NCBI RefSeq assembly: GCF_001528665.1
Contig: NZ_BBYJ01000028.1
Location: 56,144 to 120,143 of the forward strand
Direction of reading: 5' to 3'
From: Microtetraspora malaysiensis
Lineage (GTDB): Bacteria > Actinomycetota > Actinomycetes > Streptosporangiales > Streptosporangiaceae
DNA length: 64,000 nt
In this document: piece by piece, positions 33,309-43,615 of the stretch
How the letters are laid out: each line of letters opens with the position of its first letter
Position numbering within the stretch: position 1 is the first letter of the stretch
Translations under genes and position numbers: made by a program
The notes under the pieces: generated by a model
Database searches by the model: none
What the model saw: the letters and a program-made list of their open reading frames with translations, nothing else
What the model was told of the DNA's origin: nothing

Positions 33309-34778
33309 TCAGGAGGCGGCGTGCCGCTCCAGGAACGCGTACACGTCGGCCTCGTCCACGCCGGGGAACGACCCCGGAGGCAGCGCGGCGAGCACGTGTG
33401 AGTTCGCCCGCGCCGAGGGCCACGCGTAGCCCTCCCAGCGCTGGGCCAGCTCGGCGGGCGGGCGGCGGCAGCACTCGCCGTTCGGGCAGTTGGATCTGGT
33501 CCGGTTCGTGGTCTCCCGGCCCCGGAACCAGCGCGACTCGCGGAACGGCACGCCGAGCGTGATCGCGTAGTCCTTGCCCTGGGACGGGTCCACGTGGGCG
33601 ACGCAGAAGTACGTCCCGGTCGGCGAGTCGGAGTACTGGTAGTACACCGAGAACCGGTCCGGCGACAGGAACACCTGGCGGCCCGACCACTGCACGCACA
33701 TCCGCTGGCCCTCGATCGCGCCCTGCTCGTCCGCGGGGAAGACGATGCCGTCGTTCTCGTACGCCTTGTAGATGGTCCCGCCGGCGTCGTTGCGGACGAA
33801 GTGGCAGACCAGGTCGAGGTGGCGGGTGGCGAGGTTGGTGAACCGGTGCGCCGCCATCTCGTACGACACGGCGAAGACGTCGCGCAGGTCCTCCACCGAC
33901 AGCGCCCGGTCCTGCTTGGCCTCCCGCAGGTACGGCGCGGCCGCCGCCTCGGGCACGAGCACGGCGGCGGCGAAGTAGTTGGCCTCCACCCGCAGGCGGA
34001 GGAAGTCGGCGAAGTCGCGCGGCTTGTGGTGCTGGAGCGCGAAGTGGCCGAGGGTCTGCAGGAGCACGGTGCGCGGGGTGTGCATGCCGAGCTGCTCGCG
34101 CTTGAGGTAGATGCGCCGGTTGCGCAGGTCGGTCACGGACCGGGCCGAGCGCGGGAGGTCCTGCGCGGTGTGCACGGTGAACCCGAAGTACGACACGAGC
34201 GCCTGCACGGTGCTCTCCGACAGCGCGCCGGCGCGGTAGCCCACGGCGGCCAGCGCCGCGGCCGCGGCCTTCTCGATCTCCTCGAAGTAGTTGCCCAGCT
34301 CGCGCTGCTTGCGGCGCAGTTCGGCGTTGGCCGCGCGCGCCTCCTCCGGCGTCGCCGTCCCCTTGGCCTGGCGGGCCTTGAGTTCCTCGTACAGGCCGAG
34401 GATGTGCTCCAGGACGTCGTTGGTGACGCGGGCGGAGACCTTCAGCCTGCTCAGCCCGAGGCTCGCGTACAGCGGGTCCCGCTGGGCCTCCTCCAGCGCG
34501 ATCTCGAGCTGCGCCCTGCGGTTGGGGGCCTGGCGGCGCAGCAGCTCCTCCACGGGGACGCTCAGCGCGGCGGCCAGGGACTTCAGCAGCGACAGCTTCG
34601 GCTCCCGCTTGCCGTTCTCCAGCAGTGAGAGCTGGCTCGGGGCGCGGCTGACGCGTTCGCCCAGCTCCGAGAGGGTGAGGCCGCGCTGCTTGCGCAGATG
34701 CCTGAGCCGCTGCCCGAAGGCCAGGAGATCGAGCTCCTGTGTCAAAGACAGCGGTTCTTCACCGAGCATGGATGGCAT
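33309..34778 (-). CDS. RamB/ScfR-type XRE regulator with IrrE-like domain
   Basis: A ~489-residue regulator. An XRE helix-turn-helix (about 20-75: FGQRLRHLRKQRGLTLSELG, SQLSLLENGKREP) is followed by helices. A degenerate IrrE/ImmA peptidase-like domain (LQTLGHFALQHHKP, where HExxH has lost its glutamate) comes next. A DUF2083 C-terminus holds the cysteine cluster CPNGECCRRPP. This architecture is that of RamB, which controls isocitrate lyase and acetate/propionate use in corynebacteria and mycobacteria. It is divergent from aceA, supporting that role. ATG 34778 or 34769 are possible starts. Confidence 0.85.
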   Translation of the reverse strand: MPSMLGEEPLSLTQELDLLAFGQRLRHLRKQRGLTLSELGERVSRAPSQLSLLENGKREPKLSLLKSLAAALSVPVEELLRRQAPNRRAQLEIALEEAQRDPLYASLGLSRLKVSARVTNDVLEHILGLYEELKARQAKGTATPEEARAANAELRRKQRELGNYFEEIEKAAAAALAAVGYRAGALSESTVQALVSYFGFTVHTAQDLPRSARSVTDLRNRRIYLKREQLGMHTPRTVLLQTLGHFALQHHKPRDFADFLRLRVEANYFAAAVLVPEAAAAPYLREAKQDRALSVEDLRDVFAVSYEMAAHRFTNLATRHLDLVCHFVRNDAGGTIYKAYENDGIVFPADEQGAIEGQRMCVQWSGRQVFLSPDRFSVYYQYSDSPTGTYFCVAHVDPSQGKDYAITLGVPFRESRWFRGRETTNRTRSNCPNGECCRRPPAELAQRWEGYAWPSARANSHVLAALPPGSFPGVDEADVYAFLERHAAS

Positions 34779-34791
34779 ACCCGGATCATAT

Positions 34792-34803
34792 GCGAAATTT
34801 CGC
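34792..34803. promoter_or_regulatory. Candidate autoregulatory operator of the RamB-like gene
   Basis: GCGAAATTTCGC is a perfect 12-bp palindrome located 14 bp upstream of the regulator's ATG. Its core GAAATTTC recurs near aceA at 34992-34999. Confidence 0.5.
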
Positions 34804-34979
34804 CGTTTCTTCCAGGTTGGGGGCGTGGCTGGGGGCGTCCGCGACACCCCGCATGGCCTCCTGCCTGCGGCGGCCTCCGGGCCCGGCGCCGACGGCTCCG
34901 CGGCGGTTGCGAGCGCCCGCCATTGGTCTAGTCCATAGAGAAAAGTCCGCGTTTCTTCTCTGCTAAATACTCACGAGTC

Positions 34980-34999
34980 TTGACTTATCTAGAAATTTC
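34980..34999 (+). promoter_or_regulatory. Candidate -35 box and RamB-like site upstream of aceA
   Basis: TTGACT (34980-34985) is followed by the palindromic core GAAATTTC (34992-34999), the same core as in the regulator's own promoter. The -10 box could not be fixed. A further inverted repeat AGAGAA/TTCTCT lies at 34937-34961. Distance to the aceA ATG is about 140 bp. Confidence 0.4.
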
Positions 35000-35139
35000 A
35001 TCGCTTTTCATGTCGATCTCGGGTTGCTGGATCTCCCCATCGCGCCGGAAACTCGAACCAAGCACCCAGGTGACGACAAAGCGCCTCAAACAGGGCAGAT
35101 GCCCTGTAGCGAGCGGCAGCAACAAGGGAGTGACGGACA

Positions 35140-36432
<1,293 letters not shown>

Positions 36433-36493
36433 CCGGCGGGACCGGGTGACGTCCTCTCCCCCTTCGGGACGCGCCCCGGCCAGGTCGAGGCCG

Positions 36494-36554
36494 AAGGCCC
36501 CGCCGGCACGCCGCAGGTCACCCTCCGGGACCTGACGGCGGCCGGCGGGGCCTT
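36494..36554. terminator. Long bidirectional hairpin between aceA and the ABC gene
   Basis: AAGGCCCCGCCGGC (36494-36507) pairs perfectly with GCCGGCGGGGCCTT (36541-36554). An inner AGGTC/GACCT pairing lies in the loop. It sits in the 159-bp gap between convergent genes. Confidence 0.7.
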
Positions 36555-36591
36555 CCCGCTCCCGGGGACGGCCGTCCCGGGGAGGTCGGGA

Positions 36592-37404
36592 TCAGAGCCG
36601 CACGGCGCGGGCGTACCAGCGTCCGTCCACCGGGTGGATGAGCAGCCGCCGGCCGAAGCAGTCCGAGAGGTTCGCGCCGGTCAGCACCTCGCCGACCGGA
36701 CCGCCGACGACGACGCGGGTGTCGCGCATCAGCAGGGCGTGCGTGGTGCTCGCCGGCACCTCCTCCAGGTGATGGGTCACCAGGACGGTGGTCAGGTCGG
36801 AGCGGGCCGCCGCCAGGTTCTCCAGGGCCTCGATCAGATCCTCGCGGGCCGGCAGGTCGAGCCCGGAGAACGGCTCGTCCAGCAGCAGGATCGCCGGGTC
36901 GGCCATCAGCGCCCTGGCCACCCGCACCCGCGCCTTCTCGCCCTGGGAACAGACGCCGAACGGCCGGTCCCCCAGGTCCTTGCAGCCGAGGTCGGCCAGC
37001 AGGCGGTGCGCCCGCTCCCGCTCGGCGTCGCCGTACTTGTCCCAGAGGGGAGCGCTCGTGCCGGTGTGACCGGTGAGCACCACCGTGAGGGCGGTGGCGC
37101 CCTCCTCCTCCAGCAGCGCCTCGTCGACCAGCCGCTGGCTCGCCGCGACCAGGCCGATGTGCCGCCGCAGCTCCCGCAGGTCCACCCGGCCGAGCCGCCG
37201 GCCCAGCACCTCGGCCGTCCCCGACGTCGGGTGCCGTACGGCCGCGGCGACCGAGAGCATTGTGGTCTTCCCGGCGCCGTTGGGGCCGAGCACGACCCAG
37301 TGCTGGCCGTACTCCACACGCCAGTCGATGTCGGCCACGAGGGTGCGGCCGGCCGCGCGGACGGTGATGCCGTTCAGTTCGAGGGCTGCTCCATCGGTAC
37401 TCAT
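36592..37404 (-). CDS. Stand-alone ABC ATPase (ModF/iron-type)
   Basis: A 270-residue ATPase with Walker A VVLGPNGAGKTT (about 38-49) and Walker B AILLLDEPFSGLD. The unusual signature CSQGEKARVRVARAL has Gln in the second position. The switch histidine is in LVTHHLEEV. It resembles ModF-like and YlmA-like cytoplasmic ATPases rather than a metabolite importer, and no permease is adjacent. The physiological role is unknown. Promoter and start look ordinary (ATG 37404). Confidence 0.85.
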   Translation of the reverse strand: MSTDGAALELNGITVRAAGRTLVADIDWRVEYGQHWVVLGPNGAGKTTMLSVAAAVRHPTSGTAEVLGRRLGRVDLRELRRHIGLVAASQRLVDEALLEEEGATALTVVLTGHTGTSAPLWDKYGDAERERAHRLLADLGCKDLGDRPFGVCSQGEKARVRVARALMADPAILLLDEPFSGLDLPAREDLIEALENLAAARSDLTTVLVTHHLEEVPASTTHALLMRDTRVVVGGPVGEVLTGANLSDCFGRRLLIHPVDGRWYARAVRL

Positions 37405-37461
37405 GGGGTCAAGGATGCAACAGCGGCCGCCGCGCTCGCGGCGATCGTCCGAGGGATGGAC

Positions 37462-38442
37462 TCAGGCGGCGGCGGTGTCGGAGCCGCCGGCCCGCTCCTC
37501 GACCGCGCGCAGGAAACGGGCCACGTGGCGGAAGAAGATCCGTGCTTCGGGCACCACGTCGGCCAGGATCGGGAACACGTGCGGCATCCGGCGCCACTCC
37601 TCGTACGTCACCGGAACGCCGTTCTCCCGGGCGCTCAGCGTGACCCTCCGGGCCTCGTTGCGCAGGATCTCGGTCGAGCCGGTCACGATCATGAGCGGCG
37701 GGATGCCCGTGTAGTCGCCGAACACCGGGGAGACCAGCGGGTCGCGGCAGTCGAGGCCGGCCGTCCACTGGCGGGCGAGCCAGTCCACCCGGCCCGCCGG
37801 GAGCATCGGGTCCAGCCACCGGTTGTCCCTGCGGCAGCCGTCGCTCAGGTCGGTCCACGGGGACAGGCAGATCGCGGCGGCGGGCAGCGGCAGCCCGCGG
37901 TCCCGCAGCGCCAGCAGTGTGGCCAGGGTGAGGTGCCCGCCGGCCGAGTCACCGGCCAGCAGCACGTCCTTGGCCCCGAACCCCCGGTCGAGCAGGCACT
38001 CGTACGCGCTCAGGGCGTCGCCGAGGGACTCGGAGAGGGAATGGACCGGCCCCTGCCGGTAGTCCAGCGCGATCACCGGCCGCCGCGCGGCGGCCGACAG
38101 TCGCCAGGTGATCGGCCGGTGGGTGGCCGGGGAGCATATGAAATATGCGCCGCCATGGAAGTAGAGCACCACTTTGCTCTCGTCCAGCCCGGCGCCGCCC
38201 CGCACCCACTCGCCCGAGCAGCCGTTGAAGCGGGCGCGGACGGTGGACGCCTCCGGCGGCAGCCGTCCCGGCACCCACTGTCCGAGGCCGATCAGTCTGC
38301 TGGCCAGGGCCATTCCGGCCGTGTGCCGCAGGAGGACGGCGGAGAGCGGGCGCGCGGTGCCGCGGAGGATGCCGTTGAAGGCGGCGGCCTGCCAGCTCAC
38401 GGGATAACCGGGATGGATGTCGACATCGATCTCCGACTTCAC
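37462..38442 (-). CDS. Alpha/beta-hydrolase esterase (hormone-sensitive-lipase family)
   Basis: A 326-residue enzyme with the oxyanion motif YFHGGAYF and nucleophile elbow GDSAGGH. The acid is in VFGDYTGIPPLMIVTGSTE, and the His is probably in RMPHVFPIL. These define the HSL/BioH-like carboxylesterases. I chose GTG 38442 because GGAGGT lies 4 nt upstream; a longer frame to 38559 is arginine-rich and lacks a site. No signal peptide is seen, so it is probably cytoplasmic. Neighbours give no substrate clue. Confidence 0.87.
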   Translation of the reverse strand: MKSEIDVDIHPGYPVSWQAAAFNGILRGTARPLSAVLLRHTAGMALASRLIGLGQWVPGRLPPEASTVRARFNGCSGEWVRGGAGLDESKVVLYFHGGAYFICSPATHRPITWRLSAAARRPVIALDYRQGPVHSLSESLGDALSAYECLLDRGFGAKDVLLAGDSAGGHLTLATLLALRDRGLPLPAAAICLSPWTDLSDGCRRDNRWLDPMLPAGRVDWLARQWTAGLDCRDPLVSPVFGDYTGIPPLMIVTGSTEILRNEARRVTLSARENGVPVTYEEWRRMPHVFPILADVVPEARIFFRHVARFLRAVEERAGGSDTAAA

Positions 38443-38756
38443 GCTGACCTCCACTCCCGCCTCGTGAGAGCGCCGTCTCCTGAAAGCCTCTCTCCTCAGA
38501 GCATCGCCGTGGACCGCCGCTCTTGCCGCTGGATACCGGATAGGCCGGAAACACTTCACTATATGTCGCTATATGCGGAAACCCCTCTGCCCAGAAAATC
38601 CCCGGTCAGACCTGCGCGTCCATTCCCGATCGGCGTCCGATCGGATGGGGCAGGAGAGGCTTTCGGGGCGGCCGAGGCGCGCGGGACGACCGCCGGTTCA
38701 GGCCGCCCATAAATCCATTGCGTCCGTCCGGCTCGGGCGGCTAGGTTCCGTCGTTC

Positions 38757-39584
38757 GTGCCGCCATTTCATCGGAGGTTCCTCACTCAACCACCCCTCTT
38801 ATCCCTTTATGCCCAACTTGTCCGGTATGGCTTCCGCAAGCACGCAACATATTGGGGAGCGGCCGCGGCGGGCGCGTTCACCAACACCGTCTTCGGCGTC
38901 CTGCGGGCGTACGTGCTGATCGCCCTGTGGCGGGCCCGCCCCGGCCTCGGCGGGTACGACATCACCGACGCGGTGACCTTCTGCTTCCTGACCCAGGCGT
39001 ACATCGGGCCGATGCAGGTCTTCGGCGGCGGGCTGGAGGTCGCCCAGCGCATCCGGACCGGCGACATCGCCCTCGACCTGGTGCGCCCGGCCCCGCTCCT
39101 CCTCTGGAGTCTGGCGCAGGACCTCGGCCGGGCCGGCTATCTCTTCCTCGCGCGCAGCCTCCCGCCGACCGTCGCCGGGGCGCTGCTGCTCGGGATCGTC
39201 CTCCCCGGAGACGCCGCGGTGTGGGCGGCGTTCGCCGCGAGCTTCGCACTGGGCATCGTGATCAGCTTCGGCTGGCGCTACATCGTCGCGATGGCGACCT
39301 GCTGGCTCCGCGACGACCGGGGCCTCACGGTCGTGTCCCTGGTCCTGACCACCTTCTTCAGCGGCCTGACGCTGCCGCTGGTGATCTTCCCCGAGCCGCT
39401 CGGGACCATCGCCGGCGCCCTCCCCTGGGCCGCGATGGTCCAGGTGCCCGCCGACGTCTACCTCGGCAAGGCCGACGTCCCCGGCGCGCTCGCGTTCCAG
39501 GCGATGTGGGCCGCCGTCCTGCTGTCCCTGGGCGCCCTCCTCACCCGGGCGGCCCGGCGGAAGGTGGTCATCGATGGCGGGTGA
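38757..39584 (+). CDS. ABC-2 family permease 1 (ABC2_membrane_6-like)
   Basis: A 275-residue membrane protein with about six TM helices and the family's central charged segment VAQRIRTGDIALDLVRPAP. It also has the conserved FFSGLTLPLVIFPEPL. Together with the next two genes it forms a two-permease/one-ATPase exporter often annotated as viologen- or daunorubicin-type. Start GTG 38757 has no strong Shine-Dalgarno. It ends 6 bp before the second permease. Confidence 0.87.
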   Translation: MPPFHRRFLTQPPLLSLYAQLVRYGFRKHATYWGAAAAGAFTNTVFGVLRAYVLIALWRARPGLGGYDITDAVTFCFLTQAYIGPMQVFGGGLEVAQRIRTGDIALDLVRPAPLLLWSLAQDLGRAGYLFLARSLPPTVAGALLLGIVLPGDAAVWAAFAASFALGIVISFGWRYIVAMATCWLRDDRGLTVVSLVLTTFFSGLTLPLVIFPEPLGTIAGALPWAAMVQVPADVYLGKADVPGALAFQAMWAAVLLSLGALLTRAARRKVVIDGG

Positions 39585-39590
39585 GTGCTG

Positions 39591-40376
39591 ATGCGCGTCT
39601 ATCTCCTGCTCATCTGGACGTGGACCAGGGCCGCGGCGCGCTACCCCACCTCGTTCGCGCTGATGACCGTCGCCGGGACGGTCACCGCCGGGCTGGAGGT
39701 CGCCGCCATCTGGATCGTGTTCAGCAACACGACGACGCTCGGCGGCTTCGACGTCTCCGAGGTCATGTTCCTGTACGGCACGGCGGGCCTGCCGTTCTCC
39801 GTCGCCGACCTCCTCTTCAGCAACACCGACCGGATCAGCCAGCACATCAAGGCCGGCACGTTCGACGCCATGCTGGTCCGGCCTGTCGGCACGTTCGTCC
39901 AGATCGCCGCCGACCGGTTCACGCCGCACCGCGCCGGACGCGTGCTCCAGGCCGCGATCGTCCTCGGAGTCGCCCTCGCCCGGCTGGACGTGCCCGCGTC
40001 GCGGGCCTGGATGATCCCCGTCATGGTCGCCTGCGGCATCGTGATCTTCACCTCGATCTGGGCCCTCGGCGGCGCGCTCCAGTTCCTGCTCACCGACGCG
40101 CCCGAGGTCACCAACGCCTTCACGTACGGCGGGGGCACGCTCACCCAGTACCCGCTCACCGTCTACGGCGCCGACCTGGTGCGGGGCGTCACCTACGTCC
40201 TGCCACTGGCGTTCGTCAACTGGCAGCCGGGCCTGTACGTCCTGGGCCGCGCGGACCCCATGGGCCTGCCGTACGCGCTGCGTTTCCTCTCTCCGGCCGC
40301 GGCGGCGGCGCTGGCGGTCGTCGCCGCGTTCGCCTGGCGTGCCGGAGTCCGCCGCTACCGATCGACAGGGAGCTAG
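39591..40376 (+). CDS. ABC-2 family permease 2
   Basis: A ~261-residue membrane protein homologous in layout to permease 1, with the matching segment RISQHIKAGTFDAMLVRPVG and about six TM helices. It begins at ATG 39591 (or GTG 39585) right after the first permease. It is followed 5 bp later by the ATPase, so the three are one operon. Substrate unknown. Confidence 0.87.
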   Translation: MRVYLLLIWTWTRAAARYPTSFALMTVAGTVTAGLEVAAIWIVFSNTTTLGGFDVSEVMFLYGTAGLPFSVADLLFSNTDRISQHIKAGTFDAMLVRPVGTFVQIAADRFTPHRAGRVLQAAIVLGVALARLDVPASRAWMIPVMVACGIVIFTSIWALGGALQFLLTDAPEVTNAFTYGGGTLTQYPLTVYGADLVRGVTYVLPLAFVNWQPGLYVLGRADPMGLPYALRFLSPAAAAALAVVAAFAWRAGVRRYRSTGS

Positions 40377-40381
40377 ACCAC

Positions 40382-41179
40382 ATGATCGACGCAGACCGCA
40401 TCGGCCGGTCGTTCCGGATCCGGGGCGCCACCGTGCACGCCGTGCGCGACCTGTCCTTCCACGTGGCGGCCGGCGAGTTCGTCGGCTGCCTCGGCCCGAA
40501 CGGCGCGGGCAAGTCCACCACCATCAAGATGCTCACCGGCATCCTCGCGCCCACCTCCGGCCGGGTCGCCGTGGCCGGCCTGGACCCGACCCGGCGCCGA
40601 ACGGCGGTCGCGCGCGAGATCGGTGTGGTGTTCGGACAGCGGACCACCCTGTGGTGGGACCTCCCGCTGCGGGACAGCTTCGAACTGGTCCGGCTCCTTT
40701 ACAAAGTAGATCGCGCACGGTTCCGGGAGCGGCTCGGCGAGCTGACCGAGCGGCTCCGGCTGGGAGAGTTCCTCGCGACCCCGGTCCGCCAGCTCAGCCT
40801 CGGGCAGCGCATGCGCGGCGACATCGCCGCCGCGCTGCTGCACGACCCGTCACTGCTGGTGCTCGACGAGCCCACGATCGGGCTCGACGTCGTCAGCAAG
40901 GCCGAGGTTCGCGCGTTCCTGCGCGACCTGAACACCGAGCGCGGGACCACCGTCCTGCTGACCACCCACGACGTCGGCGACGTCGAACGGCTGTGCCGCA
41001 GGGTGATCCTGATCGACCACGGGCGGCTGGCCTTCGACGGCACGGTGGACGAGCTGCGCGCCACGGTGCCGGGCGAGACGTCGATCGAGGACGTCGTCGC
41101 CCACCTCTACCTCAATAGCTCTGCTCTGCGAACTCGTCCTCCTCGTCCCGGAGAGGACTCGCCCACCGCGACGGCATGA
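40382..41179 (+). CDS. ABC exporter ATP-binding protein
   Basis: A 265-residue ATPase with Walker A CLGPNGAGKSTT, the family-typical GVVFGQRTTLWWDLPLRDSF, signature LSLGQRMRGDIAAALLH, Walker B LLVLDEPTIGLD and H-loop LLTTHDV. The characteristic GQRTTLWWDLP segment links it to the two-permease exporters encoded upstream. The last ~22 codons overlap the 3' end of the converging 41112-41582 gene by 68 bp, an unusually long antisense overlap, so the natural C-terminus may have been extended. Confidence 0.88.
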   Translation: MIDADRIGRSFRIRGATVHAVRDLSFHVAAGEFVGCLGPNGAGKSTTIKMLTGILAPTSGRVAVAGLDPTRRRTAVAREIGVVFGQRTTLWWDLPLRDSFELVRLLYKVDRARFRERLGELTERLRLGEFLATPVRQLSLGQRMRGDIAAALLHDPSLLVLDEPTIGLDVVSKAEVRAFLRDLNTERGTTVLLTTHDVGDVERLCRRVILIDHGRLAFDGTVDELRATVPGETSIEDVVAHLYLNSSALRTRPPRPGEDSPTATA

Positions 41180-41582
41180 GCACCGGCAGGAACAGGGCGA
41201 CGCCCAGCGCGCCGTACACGCCGGTGGAGAGGAGGGCGACCATGCCCTGGCCCGCCTGGGCGACCTCCGCCTGGAGGGAGGTCGCGGTCGGGGCCAGGTC
41301 GAGCGCCCGCGGGACGTCCAGGGCGTAGACGACCGTCCAGGCGAGCAGCACGATCGACGGGACGAAGGCGGCGAGCGGCGAGGTCCGGCACACGAGCACC
41401 AGCCCGAGCAGCAGGCCCACGGCGGCGACCACGCCCAGAGCGATCAGCATCCGGCCGTCCCCCGAGGGGCTCACCTTGAGAATCTGCGCGCCGCGGACCA
41501 GTTCCGGCGCGGCCCAACCGGCGCCGAAGAGGAGGGCGGCCGTGAGAAGCGCACCGATGAGCAACCCGAAGAAATGTCGCAT
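41112..41582 (-). CDS. Small four-TM membrane protein of unknown function
   Basis: A 156-residue protein with TM helices at about 4-26, 45-65, 72-90 and 118-138, and a short acidic tail (DEEDEFAEQSY). ATG 41582 is preceded by GAGGTGG at 6 nt. I do not recognise the family, though it resembles small actinobacterial membrane proteins of unknown role. Its 3' end overlaps the ABC ATPase gene on the other strand. Confidence 0.72.
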   Translation of the reverse strand: MRHFFGLLIGALLTAALLFGAGWAAPELVRGAQILKVSPSGDGRMLIALGVVAAVGLLLGLVLVCRTSPLAAFVPSIVLLAWTVVYALDVPRALDLAPTATSLQAEVAQAGQGMVALLSTGVYGALGVALFLPVLMPSRWASPLRDEEDEFAEQSY

Positions 41583-41693
41583 AACAACCACCTCGTCTGG
41601 GAGCGCCCTGTGAGGGGGGTGCGGGCGCCCCGCGATTGGGCGTACACATTAGCGACAAATCCGATCTAAAGGCACACTTCTCGACGAGAGCCA

Positions 41694-42560
41694 TCAGGAC
41701 GTGACATCGCGGGAGGTGAAGCGGGCCCAGGCGAACGCGCCGGACACCGCGGCGTATCCCGCGAAGACCAGCAGGCCCGTACCCATGCGCCCGGTGTCCA
41801 TCGGCGCCCGCAGCACGCCGTCGAACGCGCTCCACCACGAGGTCAGCAGGAACGGCCGGAGCGCCGACAACTGCGGGAACACCGCGAGCACCTGCGAGAC
41901 GACCACCAGCACCACGCTCGCGGCGATCGCGCCGATCGGGTTCTCGGTCAGCGTCGAGAACATCAGCGCCAGCGCGCCGAGCGCCGCCATCCCCGCCGCC
42001 GCGTACAGCACCGCCAGCCCCACGCGCAGCAGGCCCTCGGCGAACGGCACGGTCGTGCCCGACAGCAGCGTGACCGGGCCGGTCGGGAACAGCGCCAGCC
42101 CGGCGACCAGCGCGGACACCACGACCAGCGCGCACGCGGCCAGGCAGAAGACCAGGACGTTCGCGTACTTGAGCGCGAGCAGCCGGCCGCGGCCCGCCGG
42201 GGCGGTGAGCAGGTACCTGAGCGTGCCCTGGCTCGCCTCGCCCGCCACCGCGTCCCCCGCCACCACCGAGACGGCCAGCGGCAGGATCAGCGGCAGCATG
42301 GCGGACAACGAGGTGAAGGCGAGGACGAGCCCGTTGCCCGCGACCCGCGCGATGATCGGTCCGGCGTCGCCGTCCGTGCTCGCGATCCGCACCGCCACCC
42401 CGATCAGCACCGGCACGACGGCGAGCACCGCGAGCAGGGCCAGGTGCCGCGGCCTGCGGAAGGTCAGCGCCGTCTCGGACGCGAGCAGCCGCGCCGCCGC
42501 GCGTGCCGGCCCGGCCGCCCGGAGCGGCGCGGCGTGGGCGAGCGTCTCATGACTCGACAT
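41694..42560 (-). CDS. ABC-2 type permease
   Basis: A 288-residue membrane protein with about six TM helices and the conserved VAGDAVAGEASQGTLRYLLT, then RLLALKYANVLVF segments of ABC-2 exporters. Its start overlaps the ATPase gene by 14 bp. It belongs to a minus-strand group with the ATPase and a LolA/RseB-like protein, facing a divergent OmpR-type two-component system. Confidence 0.88.
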   Translation of the reverse strand: MSSHETLAHAAPLRAAGPARAAARLLASETALTFRRPRHLALLAVLAVVPVLIGVAVRIASTDGDAGPIIARVAGNGLVLAFTSLSAMLPLILPLAVSVVAGDAVAGEASQGTLRYLLTAPAGRGRLLALKYANVLVFCLAACALVVVSALVAGLALFPTGPVTLLSGTTVPFAEGLLRVGLAVLYAAAGMAALGALALMFSTLTENPIGAIAASVVLVVVSQVLAVFPQLSALRPFLLTSWWSAFDGVLRAPMDTGRMGTGLLVFAGYAAVSGAFAWARFTSRDVTS

Positions 42561-43593
42561 CGAAACCCTCCCCCGTGAGGCGGACGTAGACGTCTTCCAA
42601 ACTGGGCCGCACCACGGCGAAGCCGCGGACGGCGACGCCGTCCTCGACGAGCGCGGCGCAGATCCGCTCGGGCGGCGTGTCGCCCAGCTCGGCGGTGGCC
42701 ATACCGCCCGCGTGGCTCACGGCCGTCAGGCCGAACCCGGCGAGCACGGCCGCCGCCGCGCCCGCCTCCGGCGTCTCCACCCGGACCGAGACGGCCACGC
42801 CCGCGTGCAGCTCGGCGATCGGCCCCTGGGCGACCAGCCGCCCGGTGCGCATGACCCCGACGTGGGTGCACATCTGCTCCACCTCCGACAGCAGGTGAGA
42901 GGAGACGAACACCGTCGTGCCGTCCGCGGCCACCTCCTTGATCAGTGCGCGTACCTCCCTCGTGCCCTGGGGGTCCAGGCCGTTGGTCGGCTCGTCGAGG
43001 ACGAGCAGCTCCCTGGGGCCGAGCAGGGTGGCCGCGATCGCCAGCCGGTGGCGCATCCCCAGGGAGTAGGCCCGGTAGCGCTTGCCCGCCGCGTTCCCGA
43101 GCCCCACCCGGTCGAGCGCCTCGCCGATGCGGCGGGCCGCCGTCCGCGGGTCGGAGCGGGGGTCGGCCGCGTCGAGGCGGCGCAGGTTGGCCTCGCCCGA
43201 CAGGTACGGGTAGAAGGCCGGGCCCTCGACGAGGGCGCCGACCCTCGGCAGCGCCCTGGAGACGCCGTCCGGCATGGGCTCGCCGAGCACGGAACAGCGG
43301 CCGGACGTCGGCGTGACCAGTCCGAGCAGCATTCGGATGGTGGTCGTCTTCCCCGAACCGTTCGGCCCGAGGAAGCCGAAGACCGATCCGCGCGGCACGG
43401 CCAGGTGCAGGTCGTCCACGGCCACGTGGCCGCCGCGGAACCGCTTGGTCAGCCCGGCCGTGGCGATCGCGTGCCCGGTGTCGCCCGCGGCGGCCCGCTC
43501 CGCCCGGGCGCCGGGCCCGTACACGGTCCCGTGGTCGTCGGGGTGGGGCGGGGCCGCCTCGCCGGACGGCCCCGCCTTCGTCGCCCTGTTCAC
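42547..43593 (-). CDS. ABC exporter ATP-binding protein
   Basis: A 348-residue ATPase. After a ~45-residue polar lead come Walker A GFLGPNGSGKTTT, signature YSLGMRHRLAIAATLLG, Walker B LLVLDEPTNGLDPQG and H-loop VSSHLLSEVEQ. A C-terminal ~80-residue extension is typical of drug exporters. It is coupled to the downstream permease by overlap and follows the LolA/RseB-like gene by 22 bp. Probable target of the divergent two-component regulator. Confidence 0.9.
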   Translation of the reverse strand: MNRATKAGPSGEAAPPHPDDHGTVYGPGARAERAAAGDTGHAIATAGLTKRFRGGHVAVDDLHLAVPRGSVFGFLGPNGSGKTTTIRMLLGLVTPTSGRCSVLGEPMPDGVSRALPRVGALVEGPAFYPYLSGEANLRRLDAADPRSDPRTAARRIGEALDRVGLGNAAGKRYRAYSLGMRHRLAIAATLLGPRELLVLDEPTNGLDPQGTREVRALIKEVAADGTTVFVSSHLLSEVEQMCTHVGVMRTGRLVAQGPIAELHAGVAVSVRVETPEAGAAAAVLAGFGLTAVSHAGGMATAELGDTPPERICAALVEDGVAVRGFAVVRPSLEDVYVRLTGEGFDVES

Positions 43594-43615
43594 GGGGCCG
43601 CCCGCCGTGCCCCGC

